NCBI RefSeq assembly: GCF_009796845.1
Contig: NZ_CP047025.1
Coordinates: 3,038,001-3,102,000, forward strand
Origin: Cobetia sp. L2A1
GTDB lineage: Bacteria > Pseudomonadota > Gammaproteobacteria > Pseudomonadales > Halomonadaceae
Direction of reading: 5' to 3'
DNA length: 64,000 bases
Numbering within the stretch: the first letter of the stretch is position 1; every line of letters starts with the position of its first letter. Shown here piece by piece: positions 17,875 to 25,713 of this stretch. Position numbers and translations under genes: made by a program. Under the pieces are notes generated by a model. It saw only the letters and a program-made list of their open reading frames with translations, was not told the origin of the DNA and searched no databases.

Positions 17875-19161
17875 TCAGTAGATCGGAGTACCGTTGATGC
17901 TCAGCTTGTCACCGTCAATGGTCAGCACCACATTCTTGTCAGCAGCTTCCGGCGACAGACCTGCCATCAGCGCCAACATCGGCGGCACGTTACGGAATTC
18001 AAAACGGCCACTCATGCGGTTGAGGAATGCCTGCTGGCCTTGCGTAGTCTGCAGCTCGGCAATGCTCAAGCCAGTAATGTCGGTTCCGTCCAGAATCAGC
18101 TGGCCATCACCCTGCATATCAACACCAAAGACCTGGCTTTTGGCTTCGAATGACTCGAGTGTCAAACGCGGGGAAGTGCTCAGCATCGTGAACAGCGGCG
18201 CCTCAACTTTCTCGAGCATCGCCATCTGCTCATCTTCACTCAGCTCTTCAAAGGGCTTGCCTGCCTCTTCCATCAGCCCTTGCAGCTGAGTAATGAGGTC
18301 ATAAACAGCGGCGCCCTGCAGACGATCAAGCGACATTGATAGCTTGCCACTCGCCATTTGCTGGTCTCCAGCACTCACATCCTTGACAGCCAGTTTCATC
18401 AAATAACGCAGCTCTGTCGGATCAAGACGCGTCTCACCAGCGTAGCTGATGCCTGTCGCGACAACTGGCGGCTGGCCCGTGCCATTGTCGACGGTCAGAG
18501 TATCAAGCGTGATGTTGTCATCCTGACGGAAATCATTGTCCTCACCACGGTAGAGCCCATTCAGACTCAGGGTGCCGACGCTGATCGTTTCCTTGCCATT
18601 CATGATATCAAAGGGAGTGATCTCACCTTTGACCTTGATTTCAGGAGCATCACTACCGTCATGGGAGGCCGTTAGTTCACCGCCCTTGAAGTCAAACCGC
18701 GTGCCGCTCTCAGGGTCCTGCCACACGAAAGCCGGCAGTGTCAGCACAGTGTCGCTGGCGCCGCTGAGGTTATCGACACTGCCATCAAAGGTAATCGCCT
18801 TGTCATCACCGATGACATCGGAGATGACGTCGTGCGCCGGCGTACCCAACAGCAACTTGACGTTACCCTTCATGTGGGTAGATAGCAGGCCGTGACCCGC
18901 TTCATAAGGCAGCTCAATGCGGACGGGGCCTTGCTCTGCGCCAGTCGACAGCTCCATCTCGACACGACCGGTAGACCCGAACCAGCCGCTATCAACATCA
19001 GTACGACTCGCCTTGATATCAGAGCTCTTGTCGAGCTCCGCAATCATGCGCGCCATTTCATCGTCAAAACGCTGACTGGAATAAGCCACACCGCCAACAT
19101 AACCGGCAGCACCAATCGCGACGACTACCGCCGCAGTTACAAGTCCCTTGCCCATCGTCAT
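17875..19161 (-). CDS. DUF945 (YdgA-like) membrane-anchored protein
   Basis: Protein of about 428 residues with one N-terminal hydrophobic anchor (GLVTAAVVVAIGAAGYVGGV) and a long, beta-rich, probably periplasmic domain typical of DUF945/YdgA. These proteins are of unknown function. Repeated D/G-turn strands are visible, for example LSLNGLYRGEDNDFRQ and a C-terminal VVLTIDGDKLSINGTPIY. The start is ambiguous between ATGs at 19161 and 19155; AAGGG precedes both. It lies downstream of pgpA on the same strand, separated by about 110 bases, so it may be the last member of, or independent from, the rib-nusB-thiL-pgpA unit. Confidence 0.82.
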   Translation of the reverse strand: MTMGKGLVTAAVVVAIGAAGYVGGVAYSSQRFDDEMARMIAELDKSSDIKASRTDVDSGWFGSTGRVEMELSTGAEQGPVRIELPYEAGHGLLSTHMKGNVKLLLGTPAHDVISDVIGDDKAITFDGSVDNLSGASDTVLTLPAFVWQDPESGTRFDFKGGELTASHDGSDAPEIKVKGEITPFDIMNGKETISVGTLSLNGLYRGEDNDFRQDDNITLDTLTVDNGTGQPPVVATGISYAGETRLDPTELRYLMKLAVKDVSAGDQQMASGKLSMSLDRLQGAAVYDLITQLQGLMEEAGKPFEELSEDEQMAMLEKVEAPLFTMLSTSPRLTLESFEAKSQVFGVDMQGDGQLILDGTDITGLSIAELQTTQGQQAFLNRMSGRFEFRNVPPMLALMAGLSPEAADKNVVLTIDGDKLSINGTPIY

Positions 19162-19274
19162 TATCCCTTGTGTCTCGTTATTTAAGCATCGCACCGTCTG
19201 CGCAGTACGTCATATATCGCGTAACGAAGCCATTCATACAACGGGCGCCAGCAACGTCGGTGAAGCCATCAACG

Positions 19275-19748
19275 TCAGTGGAACCATAGCCAGAGATGCA
19301 TCGTCGACCAGGCAAAGATACCAGCAAAGATGTCGTCCAGCATGATGCCGAATCCACCTGCCACACGGCGGTCCGCCCAGCGTATCGGCCACGGTTTTAG
19401 TATGTCGAAGACTCGGAAGACCACGAAACCCCACAAGGCAGCCTGCCATGAGAACGGAACGGCCACCATCGTGATCCAGTAACCGACAAACTCATCCCAG
19501 ACGATACCCGAGTGATCGTGAACCCCCAGATCCTTCGAGGTGCGATCACAGATCCAGATACCAACCAGTGACGCTACCAGCACTATTGCAAGATAGGGCC
19601 ATAGACTGAGGCTTGCCATCATCCAGTAGAAGGGAATCGCAGCGAGAGTCCCGAAGGTTCCCGGTGCAAAGGGTGCAGTACCGCTGCCCAACCCGAAGGC
19701 CAGGAAGTGAACAGGCCGCCGCCACACACTGGCAGGTGCACGATTCAT
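19275..19748 (-). CDS. pgpA: Phosphatidylglycerophosphatase A
   Basis: Inner-membrane phosphatase that removes phosphate from phosphatidylglycerophosphate, the last step of phosphatidylglycerol synthesis. The 157-residue product matches the family length and shows its opening FGLGSGTAPFAPGTFGTL, several membrane segments, and the conserved acidic motif IVWDEFVGYWITM followed by FRVFDILKPWPIRWAD. Its ATG overlaps the thiL stop by four bases (19745-19748). It closes the nrdR-rib-nusB-thiL block. Confidence 0.95.
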   Translation of the reverse strand: MNRAPASVWRRPVHFLAFGLGSGTAPFAPGTFGTLAAIPFYWMMASLSLWPYLAIVLVASLVGIWICDRTSKDLGVHDHSGIVWDEFVGYWITMVAVPFSWQAALWGFVVFRVFDILKPWPIRWADRRVAGGFGIMLDDIFAGIFAWSTMHLWLWFH

Positions 19749-20830
19749 GAAGACACCTCCGCAGTATCATCCGCTGGAAAATGCTGCCAACTTTGCCCTG
19801 CTGCCGTCTGCTCGACGCCGTCATTCAGCAAAGACACACGATGCGTCCCACTCTGTGTCGTCTGCATACGGCCAATGACGGTCAATGACAGATTGAAGGT
19901 GTGCAGAGCCGCAATGGCCGTCTCGAGGTTGGCCTCAGGAAGTGTCAGCAGCAATTCGTAGTCATCGCCACCATTGAGTACAGCCTGCTGGGCTTCCTGC
20001 TCGCCTAGCGCAGCAATGAGTTCTGGCGCCAGTGGCAACTGACCCAACTCGAGAACTGCTGACAATTGGCTGGCACGACAGATATGCGCCAAGTCGCCCA
20101 TTACCCCATCGGACACGTCCAATGCGGCACTTGCAAGTTCGCGTAGCGCCAGACCAGCATCAATACGAGGTTCAGGACGAAGATAGGCGGCAAGACAGGG
20201 ATCAAGTACATCACGCTGCCCAGTCTGCCATGCCTTAAGGCCGGCATGTGCCAACCCCGGCTGGCCCGTAATGACGACAAGATCACCCTCACGGGCACCA
20301 TCGCGGCGAAGAATCGGCAGCGAAGCACTGTCTTCAATGTGCTTGTCAGTGAGGCTTTCGTGACAAGCGGGATCTCTCACACCGCCACGTACCAGCGAAG
20401 AGCTACCCAACACCAAGGGCAGCTCACCATGCACGGTAATCGTGATGGAGAGCGGGCCACTCGTGACATCTCCGCCGACCAGCGCAATGCCGTACCGATC
20501 AGCCAATGCGTGAAAACCGGCGGCAAATCCATGCAGCCAATCTTCATCGACATTCGGTAGTGTCAATGCCAACAATGCCCAGCGTGGCGTGGCTCCCATG
20601 GCAGCAAGGTCAGACAGATTGACCGCCAGAGCCCGGTGCCCGATAGCAGATGCCGGCGCATCCGGCGGAAAATGTACACCCGCCACTGAGGTATCGACAC
20701 TGACTGCCAATTGCATGCCGTCGCCGGTAGCAAGGAGTGCACAGTCGTCACCCGGCCCCATCAATACGCCCGGAACCCCAGACAGATCACGATGGAAGTA
20801 GCGGGCAATCAGCTCGAATTCACCCGGCAT
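19745..20830 (-). CDS. thiL: Thiamine-monophosphate kinase
   Basis: Phosphorylates thiamine monophosphate to the active cofactor thiamine pyrophosphate. The 361-residue protein (E. coli 325) belongs to the PurM/ThiL fold: GPGDDCALLA near residue 26, DTSVAGVHFPPDA, LAVNLSDLAAMGATPRWALL, and GLALVGGDVTSG-type glycine/Asp sequence (ALVGGDVTSGPLSI). An insertion after ELPLVLGSSSL (about residues 140-170) explains the extra length. The start at 20830 is one base from the nusB stop, and the 3' end overlaps pgpA, so the three are co-translated. Confidence 0.95.
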   Translation of the reverse strand: MPGEFELIARYFHRDLSGVPGVLMGPGDDCALLATGDGMQLAVSVDTSVAGVHFPPDAPASAIGHRALAVNLSDLAAMGATPRWALLALTLPNVDEDWLHGFAAGFHALADRYGIALVGGDVTSGPLSITITVHGELPLVLGSSSLVRGGVRDPACHESLTDKHIEDSASLPILRRDGAREGDLVVITGQPGLAHAGLKAWQTGQRDVLDPCLAAYLRPEPRIDAGLALRELASAALDVSDGVMGDLAHICRASQLSAVLELGQLPLAPELIAALGEQEAQQAVLNGGDDYELLLTLPEANLETAIAALHTFNLSLTVIGRMQTTQSGTHRVSLLNDGVEQTAAGQSWQHFPADDTAEVSS

Positions 20831-20831
20831 G

Positions 20832-21347
20832 TCAGCGCAGGCGAGCCTGGGTTACCTCGGCGCTGCGCAGTCTCACTGCCAGCTTGTCGAGGATCCCGTT
20901 GACGTATTTGTGCCCATCAGTGGCACCAAACGTCTTGGCCAGCTCGACCCCTTCGTTGATCGCCACGCGATACGGTACGTCCATGCGTTTGGATAGCTCG
21001 TAAGCCCCAATACGCAGGATCGCGAGTTCAATTTCGTCGAGATCCTGCAAGCGACGATCCAATAGCGGGCTGATGCTGGCATCCAGCTCTTTCTGGAAGC
21101 GCGGCACGTTGTGCAGCAGCTCGTGGAAAAGTGCCTGGTCGGCGATGCGCATCACCTCGACCCAGTTTTCGTGCAGTTCAACGTCATCATCGATCGGCTG
21201 GCTACGGAACTCAGCTTCAATCGTCGTCATGCTCTTGCCGGTCATCTGCCACTGGTAGATGCCCTGCACGGCCAACTCACGCGCGGCACGACGTGCCTGC
21301 TGCTGCTTGGACGGTGCACGTTCGTTACGCTCTTTACGTTCGCTCAC
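20832..21347 (-). CDS. nusB: Transcription antitermination factor NusB
   Basis: All-helical RNA-binding factor that, with NusE (S10), binds boxA for rRNA antitermination. The 171-residue protein is about 30 longer than E. coli NusB because of a charged N-terminus ([20 protein letters not shown]). The core shows [14 protein letters not shown], the helix with [16 protein letters not shown], and the closing [21 protein letters not shown]. It overlaps the ribH stop by four bases and is followed by thiL after a single base. Confidence 0.96.
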   Translation of the reverse strand: MSERKERNERAPSKQQQARRAARELAVQGIYQWQMTGKSMTTIEAEFRSQPIDDDVELHENWVEVMRIADQALFHELLHNVPRFQKELDASISPLLDRRLQDLDEIELAILRIGAYELSKRMDVPYRVAINEGVELAKTFGATDGHKYVNGILDKLAVRLRSAEVTQARLR

Positions 21348-21826
21348 GCGTCACCTCCGAGAGCCTTGAGCAAGGAGACCATTTCCATCGCCGCCATGGC
21401 AGCTTCAGTACCCTTGTTGCCGGCTTTGGTGCCAGCACGCTCAATGGCCTGCTCAATGGAGTTGACCGTCAGCACGCCATTGGCGACCGGAGTATTGAAC
21501 TCGAGCTGCAGACGCGACATGGCAGAATTGCATTCACCCGCCACGAATTCGAAATGCGGCGTGCCGCCACGAATCACGGCACCCAGCGCAATGACGGCGT
21601 GCGGCTTGACCTTGGCCAGCACCATCTTCACGGCCAGCGGAAGTTCCCAGGCACCCGGCACATGAATCAGATCGATGTTTTCCTCATCGACGCCGTGGCG
21701 TACCAGAGAATCGACCGCGCCTTCCACCAGGCTGTCGACGACATGGTGGTTGAAACGCCCGACGACGATGACGTAACGGCCATCGACATTGGTGAAAGTG
21801 CCTTCAAGTTGAGCAATCGGTTGCAT
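21344..21826 (-). CDS. ribH: 6,7-dimethyl-8-ribityllumazine synthase
   Basis: Condenses 5-amino-6-ribitylaminouracil with dihydroxybutanone phosphate to lumazine, the penultimate riboflavin step; the family forms icosahedral shells. The 160-residue product has normal length and shows [17 protein letters not shown] near the N-terminus, [15 protein letters not shown], and the active-site [19 protein letters not shown]. It lies 112 bases downstream of ribBA and overlaps nusB by four bases. Confidence 0.97.
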   Translation of the reverse strand: MQPIAQLEGTFTNVDGRYVIVVGRFNHHVVDSLVEGAVDSLVRHGVDEENIDLIHVPGAWELPLAVKMVLAKVKPHAVIALGAVIRGGTPHFEFVAGECNSAMSRLQLEFNTPVANGVLTVNSIEQAIERAGTKAGNKGTEAAMAAMEMVSLLKALGGDA

Positions 21827-21845
21827 GGTCAGTCCACAATGCTAG

Positions 21846-21865
21846 CGCCCCGGAAGACCGGGGCG
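21846..21865 (-). other. GC-rich hairpin between ribBA and ribH
   Basis: Eight-bp perfect GC stem CGCCCCGG / CCGGGGCG with a four-base loop in the 112-base gap. No T-tract follows, so it more likely affects mRNA processing or stability than ends transcription. Confidence 0.35.
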
Positions 21866-21938
21866 GGGATATCGTTCATACCGAGAGTGACGGCCGGAAC
21901 AAGGCTGCCACCCCCGCCATTTGGGGTTGCCGGAACGC

Positions 21939-23096
21939 TTACGCGCCCTCGGCCTCAGCGCCTGCATCAGTCGCCGTGTCATCACTGCCGACCAGCTCGA
22001 CCACTTCAAGGCCAAAGCCGGACAAGGCAGAGAACTTCCACGGTGAACTGAGCAGACGCATCCGGCCGACACCAAGATCCCGTAGGATCTGAGCGCCAGT
22101 ACCGGTCGTCAGATAGTTGCCCGCACCATCGGACTCGTTGGTGCGCTGCGCACGGCGTCGTCCGAAGAAGACGTCGAGACGATCCTTGTAATCCATCTGG
22201 TCACTGCCAGTATCCAACAGTACCAGTACGCCTGCGTCTGCGGCGGCCACTTCGCTCAGCGCATCATTGAGTGCCCAGCTACTGGTGCTACCCGGCTGAC
22301 GCAGAGTGAGAAGATCGCGCATCGGGTCCTGTACATGCACGCGCACTGTCGTCAGTGCGTCGACTGTCGGCGTGCCTTTGACCAATGCCAGGTGATGACG
22401 ACCCTGAATACGATCGCTGAAGCAATGCAGTGTCAACGAGCCAAAGGCCGTCTCGACCTCTTCACTGTCCAGCACTTCAACCGTCTGCTCATTGTTGATG
22501 CGATACTCGATCAAATCGGCAATCGTGCCGACTTTGATGTCGTGCTGCGCCGCAAACAGTTCGAGCTCTTCACGACGCGCCATGCTGCCGTCATCATTCA
22601 TGACCTCACAGATCACGCCCGTCGGCCCAAAGCCGGCCATCTCGGCCAGATCACATGCGGCTTCGGTATGGCCTGCGCGGCGCAGAACACCGCCCGGCTC
22701 TGCCATCAACGGGAAGATGTGACCCGGCTGCACGATATCCGCGGGGCGCGCGTTACGTGCGGCAGCAGCCTGAACGGTACGTGCGCGATCAGCAGCTGAA
22801 ATGCCGGTAGTCACGCCTTCGGTGGCTTCGATGGACAGTGTGAACTTGGTGCCAAAACCGGAGCCATTGGCTTGAACCATCAGTGGCAGCTTGAGCTGTT
22901 CACAGTGTTCACGCGACATCGGCATGCAGATCAGACCGCGTGCATGGCGAGCCATGAAGTTGATGTGTTCAGCAGTCACGGCCTCGGCGGCGACAATGAT
23001 GTCACCCTCGTTCTCACGATCCTCGTCATCCATGAGGATGACCATCTTGCCTTGCCGGATATCCTCGACGAGTGCTGCGATGCCTGATAGCGCCAT
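21939..23096 (-). CDS. ribBA: 3,4-dihydroxy-2-butanone-4-phosphate synthase with degenerate GTP cyclohydrolase II domain
   Basis: The N-terminal half (about 1-205) is a complete RibB domain making dihydroxybutanone phosphate from ribulose 5-phosphate: MDDEDRENEGDIIVAAEA, the HxxxAGLTEAA-like RRAGHTEAACDLAEMAG, and GVICEVMNDDGSMARR. The C-terminal half aligns with RibA but lacks its zinc-binding cysteines and catalytic signature; instead of an ECLTGD/CDCG-type site it reads HVQDPMRDLLTLRQPGST. It therefore probably has only RibB activity, as known for several gammaproteobacterial RibBA-like proteins, and a separate ribA should exist elsewhere. The start at 23096 has GGAG upstream. Gene order is ribD, ribBA, ribH. 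Confidence 0.93.
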   Translation of the reverse strand: MALSGIAALVEDIRQGKMVILMDDEDRENEGDIIVAAEAVTAEHINFMARHARGLICMPMSREHCEQLKLPLMVQANGSGFGTKFTLSIEATEGVTTGISAADRARTVQAAAARNARPADIVQPGHIFPLMAEPGGVLRRAGHTEAACDLAEMAGFGPTGVICEVMNDDGSMARREELELFAAQHDIKVGTIADLIEYRINNEQTVEVLDSEEVETAFGSLTLHCFSDRIQGRHHLALVKGTPTVDALTTVRVHVQDPMRDLLTLRQPGSTSSWALNDALSEVAAADAGVLVLLDTGSDQMDYKDRLDVFFGRRRAQRTNESDGAGNYLTTGTGAQILRDLGVGRMRLLSSPWKFSALSGFGLEVVELVGSDDTATDAGAEAEGA

Positions 23097-23252
23097 GCTT
23101 GCTCCACTTTACGGGCCGCGCCGACCATAACCAGGCCCGCGCGTGTTATCAAAAAGTCGGGCGTCAGGGTACCCCGCCGCCTCGTTTTGCGCCAGCTCCC
23201 CGCGACGCCACTGTCGCCAGACAGCGGCAAGTGCGTGCGCAGGCTGACAAAT

Positions 23253-24479
23253 TCAATCGCTCGTTACAGCGTTAACGCCTGTCCCGTCTTCTATCTCAAC
23301 ATCCGACGTCTCGACCTCCGTCAACGTGGCAGGCACTGCCGTGATACGCCAGTCGCGACCTATCGCACGAATCTCGCGAATTTCAAGGCGGCGCTGATTG
23401 GCCATGCTATCCAGTCCCGGCAGTGCCAACAGTGGACGGGCTTCACCGCCCAACAGTGTCGGTGCCATGAATAGCTGCATCTCATCGACCAGCCCGGCAC
23501 TCAGCATGGCACCTGCCAGCACCGCTCCTGTCTCCAACAGCACCTCATTGGCCTGCTCATGCTCGGCGAGATAGGACATCAGAGCCGCAAGATCGACACG
23601 ACCGTCCTTTCCTGCTGGCAAGGACAACACCTCAGCGCCAGCCGCTTCCAATAGCATGCGGCGCTCCGCCAGCGCGGACGCCTTATCCGCAACGCAAACT
23701 AGCAAGGTTCTACCATCCTGCTCGAGAATACGCGCCGCCAGTGGTAAGCGCAGGCGAGAATCCACGACGACTCGTAGTGGCTGAAGAGCCGCCAGCGCCT
23801 CGATGCCCAGCGGGTGGTCTTCAAGACCGAGCTGGTCCGCTCGGACATTGAGGCGCGAATCATCAAAGATGACCGATTCGATACCGCTCATTACCACGCT
23901 GGAACGTGCACGAAGGCGCTGCACGGCGCTTCGCGCCTCAGGGCCGGTGATCCACTGGGATTCACCGGAAGCCATCGCGGTACGGCCATCCAGGCTCATG
24001 GCCTGCTTGAGGCGCACGAAAGGACGACCGCGCTCCATCCGCGACAGGAAGCCGGGATTGAGCGCCCTTGCCTCTGACATCATTACCCCGACAGTCACGG
24101 TGATGCCTGCTCCTTCGAGCAGCGCGATACCGCGACCGGCCACCTGCGGGTTCGGGTCACGCATGGCAATCACGACACGCGACACGCCCGCGGCAATCAA
24201 GGCACGAGCACATGGCCCGGTACGGCCCGTATGTGAGCAGGGTTCCAGCGTGACGTAGGCGACTGCCCCCACTGCACGTTCACCGGCAGACGCGAGCGCA
24301 TTGACCTCAGCGTGCCCCTCACCTGCGCGCACATGAAAGCCGGTGGCGATCACGCTATCAGTATCTGAATCCACCAATACGCAACCGACGCGTGGATTCG
24401 GATGAGTGGTGTAGCTACCTAGCCGCGCAAGACGCAAGGCGTGCGACATATGGGCGATATCGCGGGATTCGGGAGACAT
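23253..24479 (-). CDS. ribD: Bifunctional riboflavin deaminase/reductase RibD
   Basis: Carries out deamination and then reduction of the pyrimidine intermediate in riboflavin synthesis. The 408-residue product has an N-terminal cytidine-deaminase-type zinc domain (HAEVNAL and LEPCSHTGRTGPCARAL, about residues 50-90) and a C-terminal DHFR-like reductase domain (RPFVRLKQAMSLDGRTA, VVVDSRLRLP, LLETGAVLAGAMLSAGLVDE). The ATG at 24479 has AAGGA with five-base spacing, better than in-frame ATGs upstream. It follows nrdR after 53 bases and is separated from ribBA by 156 bases, where ribE is found in many relatives. Confidence 0.95.
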   Translation of the reverse strand: MSPESRDIAHMSHALRLARLGSYTTHPNPRVGCVLVDSDTDSVIATGFHVRAGEGHAEVNALASAGERAVGAVAYVTLEPCSHTGRTGPCARALIAAGVSRVVIAMRDPNPQVAGRGIALLEGAGITVTVGVMMSEARALNPGFLSRMERGRPFVRLKQAMSLDGRTAMASGESQWITGPEARSAVQRLRARSSVVMSGIESVIFDDSRLNVRADQLGLEDHPLGIEALAALQPLRVVVDSRLRLPLAARILEQDGRTLLVCVADKASALAERRMLLEAAGAEVLSLPAGKDGRVDLAALMSYLAEHEQANEVLLETGAVLAGAMLSAGLVDEMQLFMAPTLLGGEARPLLALPGLDSMANQRRLEIREIRAIGRDWRITAVPATLTEVETSDVEIEDGTGVNAVTSD

Positions 24480-24532
24480 GCAAATCCTTGGAGACATGAT
24501 AAGAGGCAAGCGGGGTCCGTCAGCGCCCGGCG

Positions 24533-25021
24533 TCAGACCTGGTCGTCGTCTTCACCAGGCAAGAAATTCGGTTCCTGAGCAAGGCGGTCGATCTCGGCGC
24601 GAAACTCATCGAGATCCTGAAAGCGACGATAAACAGAGGCAAAGCGAATATAGGCGACCTGATCGAGGCGCTTGAGTTGCTGCATGACCTCATCCCCGAT
24701 ACGACGCGCTTCTATCTCGCGCTCACCGGTCGCGCGTAGGCGCTGGCGAATACGCTCGACCGCCGCCTCGATAAGCTCCGAGGATACCGGACGCTTCTCA
24801 AGCGCACGCAACATGCCGGCGCGCAGCTTGTGCTCATCGAAGCTCTCCCGTGAACCATCGCCCTTCACCACCCGAGGCATGACCAGCTCGGCCGTCTCAT
24901 AGGTCGTGAAGCGCTCACCACAGGTTGCACACTGCCGACGCCTACGCACCTGATCACCCTCGACCACCAGACGTGAATCCGTGACCTTGGTTTCATGAGT
25001 TCCGCAGAAGGGACAGTGCAT
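24533..25021 (-). CDS. nrdR: Transcriptional repressor NrdR
   Basis: Nucleotide-sensing repressor of ribonucleotide reductase genes. The 162-residue product has an N-terminal zinc ribbon with Cys3, Cys6, Cys31 and Cys34 (MHCPFCG and [12 protein letters not shown]) and an ATP-cone domain from about residue 49 ([20 protein letters not shown]). The frame is open 30 codons upstream but the conserved protein starts at the ATG at 25021. It heads the riboflavin block, the usual nrdR-ribD arrangement. Confidence 0.96.
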   Translation of the reverse strand: MHCPFCGTHETKVTDSRLVVEGDQVRRRRQCATCGERFTTYETAELVMPRVVKGDGSRESFDEHKLRAGMLRALEKRPVSSELIEAAVERIRQRLRATGEREIEARRIGDEVMQQLKRLDQVAYIRFASVYRRFQDLDEFRAEIDRLAQEPNFLPGEDDDQV

Positions 25022-25321
25022 TGTAAGGGGCCTGCTTGGGTGCGAGGCGGCTGCGTCCTGTGCCGTGAAGCAAAAGGCAATGGACAAAAGGCAGCGATGC
25101 CGAGAGAACATGGAATGACCACTATTGTAACCGCTAAGGCGCTTGCACGGGAGCCTATGTCAGTGAGATCACTTCTAAGCTAGCCTTGGGGAGTGAACTT
25201 GAAATTCGCGCGCTTCACCCTGAGCCTGAAGACAGGCGGCAAAGTCTCACAAAGACAGCCGCCCACAATGTGAATGACCTTCACACTTACGATACTTACG
25301 AATGACGCAAGGAGACGCGAC

Positions 25322-25570
25322 ATGGGAATCATTGCCTGGATCATCTTTGGACTGATCGCCGGCATTATCGCCAAGGTCATCATGCCCGGCAAAGACCCCG
25401 GCGGCATCATCGTCACCAGCATCATCGGTATTCTGGGTGCTGTCATCGGTGGCTGGGTGGGCACAATGATGGGCTTTGGACAGGTGACTGGATTCAACCT
25501 GGCCAGTTTCATCATCGCCGTGGTAGGCGCAGTCATTCTGCTGATTCTGTATCGGGTTATTCGCAAGTAG
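25322..25570 (+). CDS. GlsB/YeaQ/YmgE family small membrane protein
   Basis: Hydrophobic protein of 82 residues with three predicted membrane segments: IIAWIIFGLIAGIIAKVIMP, then GGIIVTSIIGILGAVIGGWV, then ASFIIAVVGAVILLILYRVI, and a short basic end. The PGKDPGG loop after the first segment is typical of the 'transglycosylase-associated' YeaQ group, whose role is unknown although several members are stress-induced. AAGGAG precedes the ATG. It is divergent from nrdR across a 300-base gap that carries both promoters, and ends at a hairpin. Confidence 0.88.
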   Translation: MGIIAWIIFGLIAGIIAKVIMPGKDPGGIIVTSIIGILGAVIGGWVGTMMGFGQVTGFNLASFIIAVVGAVILLILYRVIRK

Positions 25571-25628
25571 CGGACATTAGGCTAACGGCGCTGACTGTGG
25601 CCGTATTTGCTCTGTAAACGCCCGATGA

Positions 25629-25672
25629 CAAGACAACGGCCAGTCGGCATACGCAGTCTGGCCGTTGTCTTG
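25629..25672 (+). terminator. Hairpin terminator after the GlsB-like gene
   Basis: Perfect 15-bp stem (25629-25643 with 25658-25672) with a 14-base loop, just upstream of the next gene; no T-tract follows. Confidence 0.55.
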
Positions 25673-25713
25673 CATGGTCAAGTGACATGCCCTGATGCCT
25701 TCGAGGATTGTTC

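Noticed and set aside
21131..22051. 306-codon open frame on the plus strand
   Set aside because: Antisense to nusB, ribH and the end of ribBA; shadow frame.
23097..23252. Possible FMN riboswitch before ribBA
   Set aside because: On the minus strand I could not find the conserved RFN helices or the CCCGAC/GGCGGT signature.
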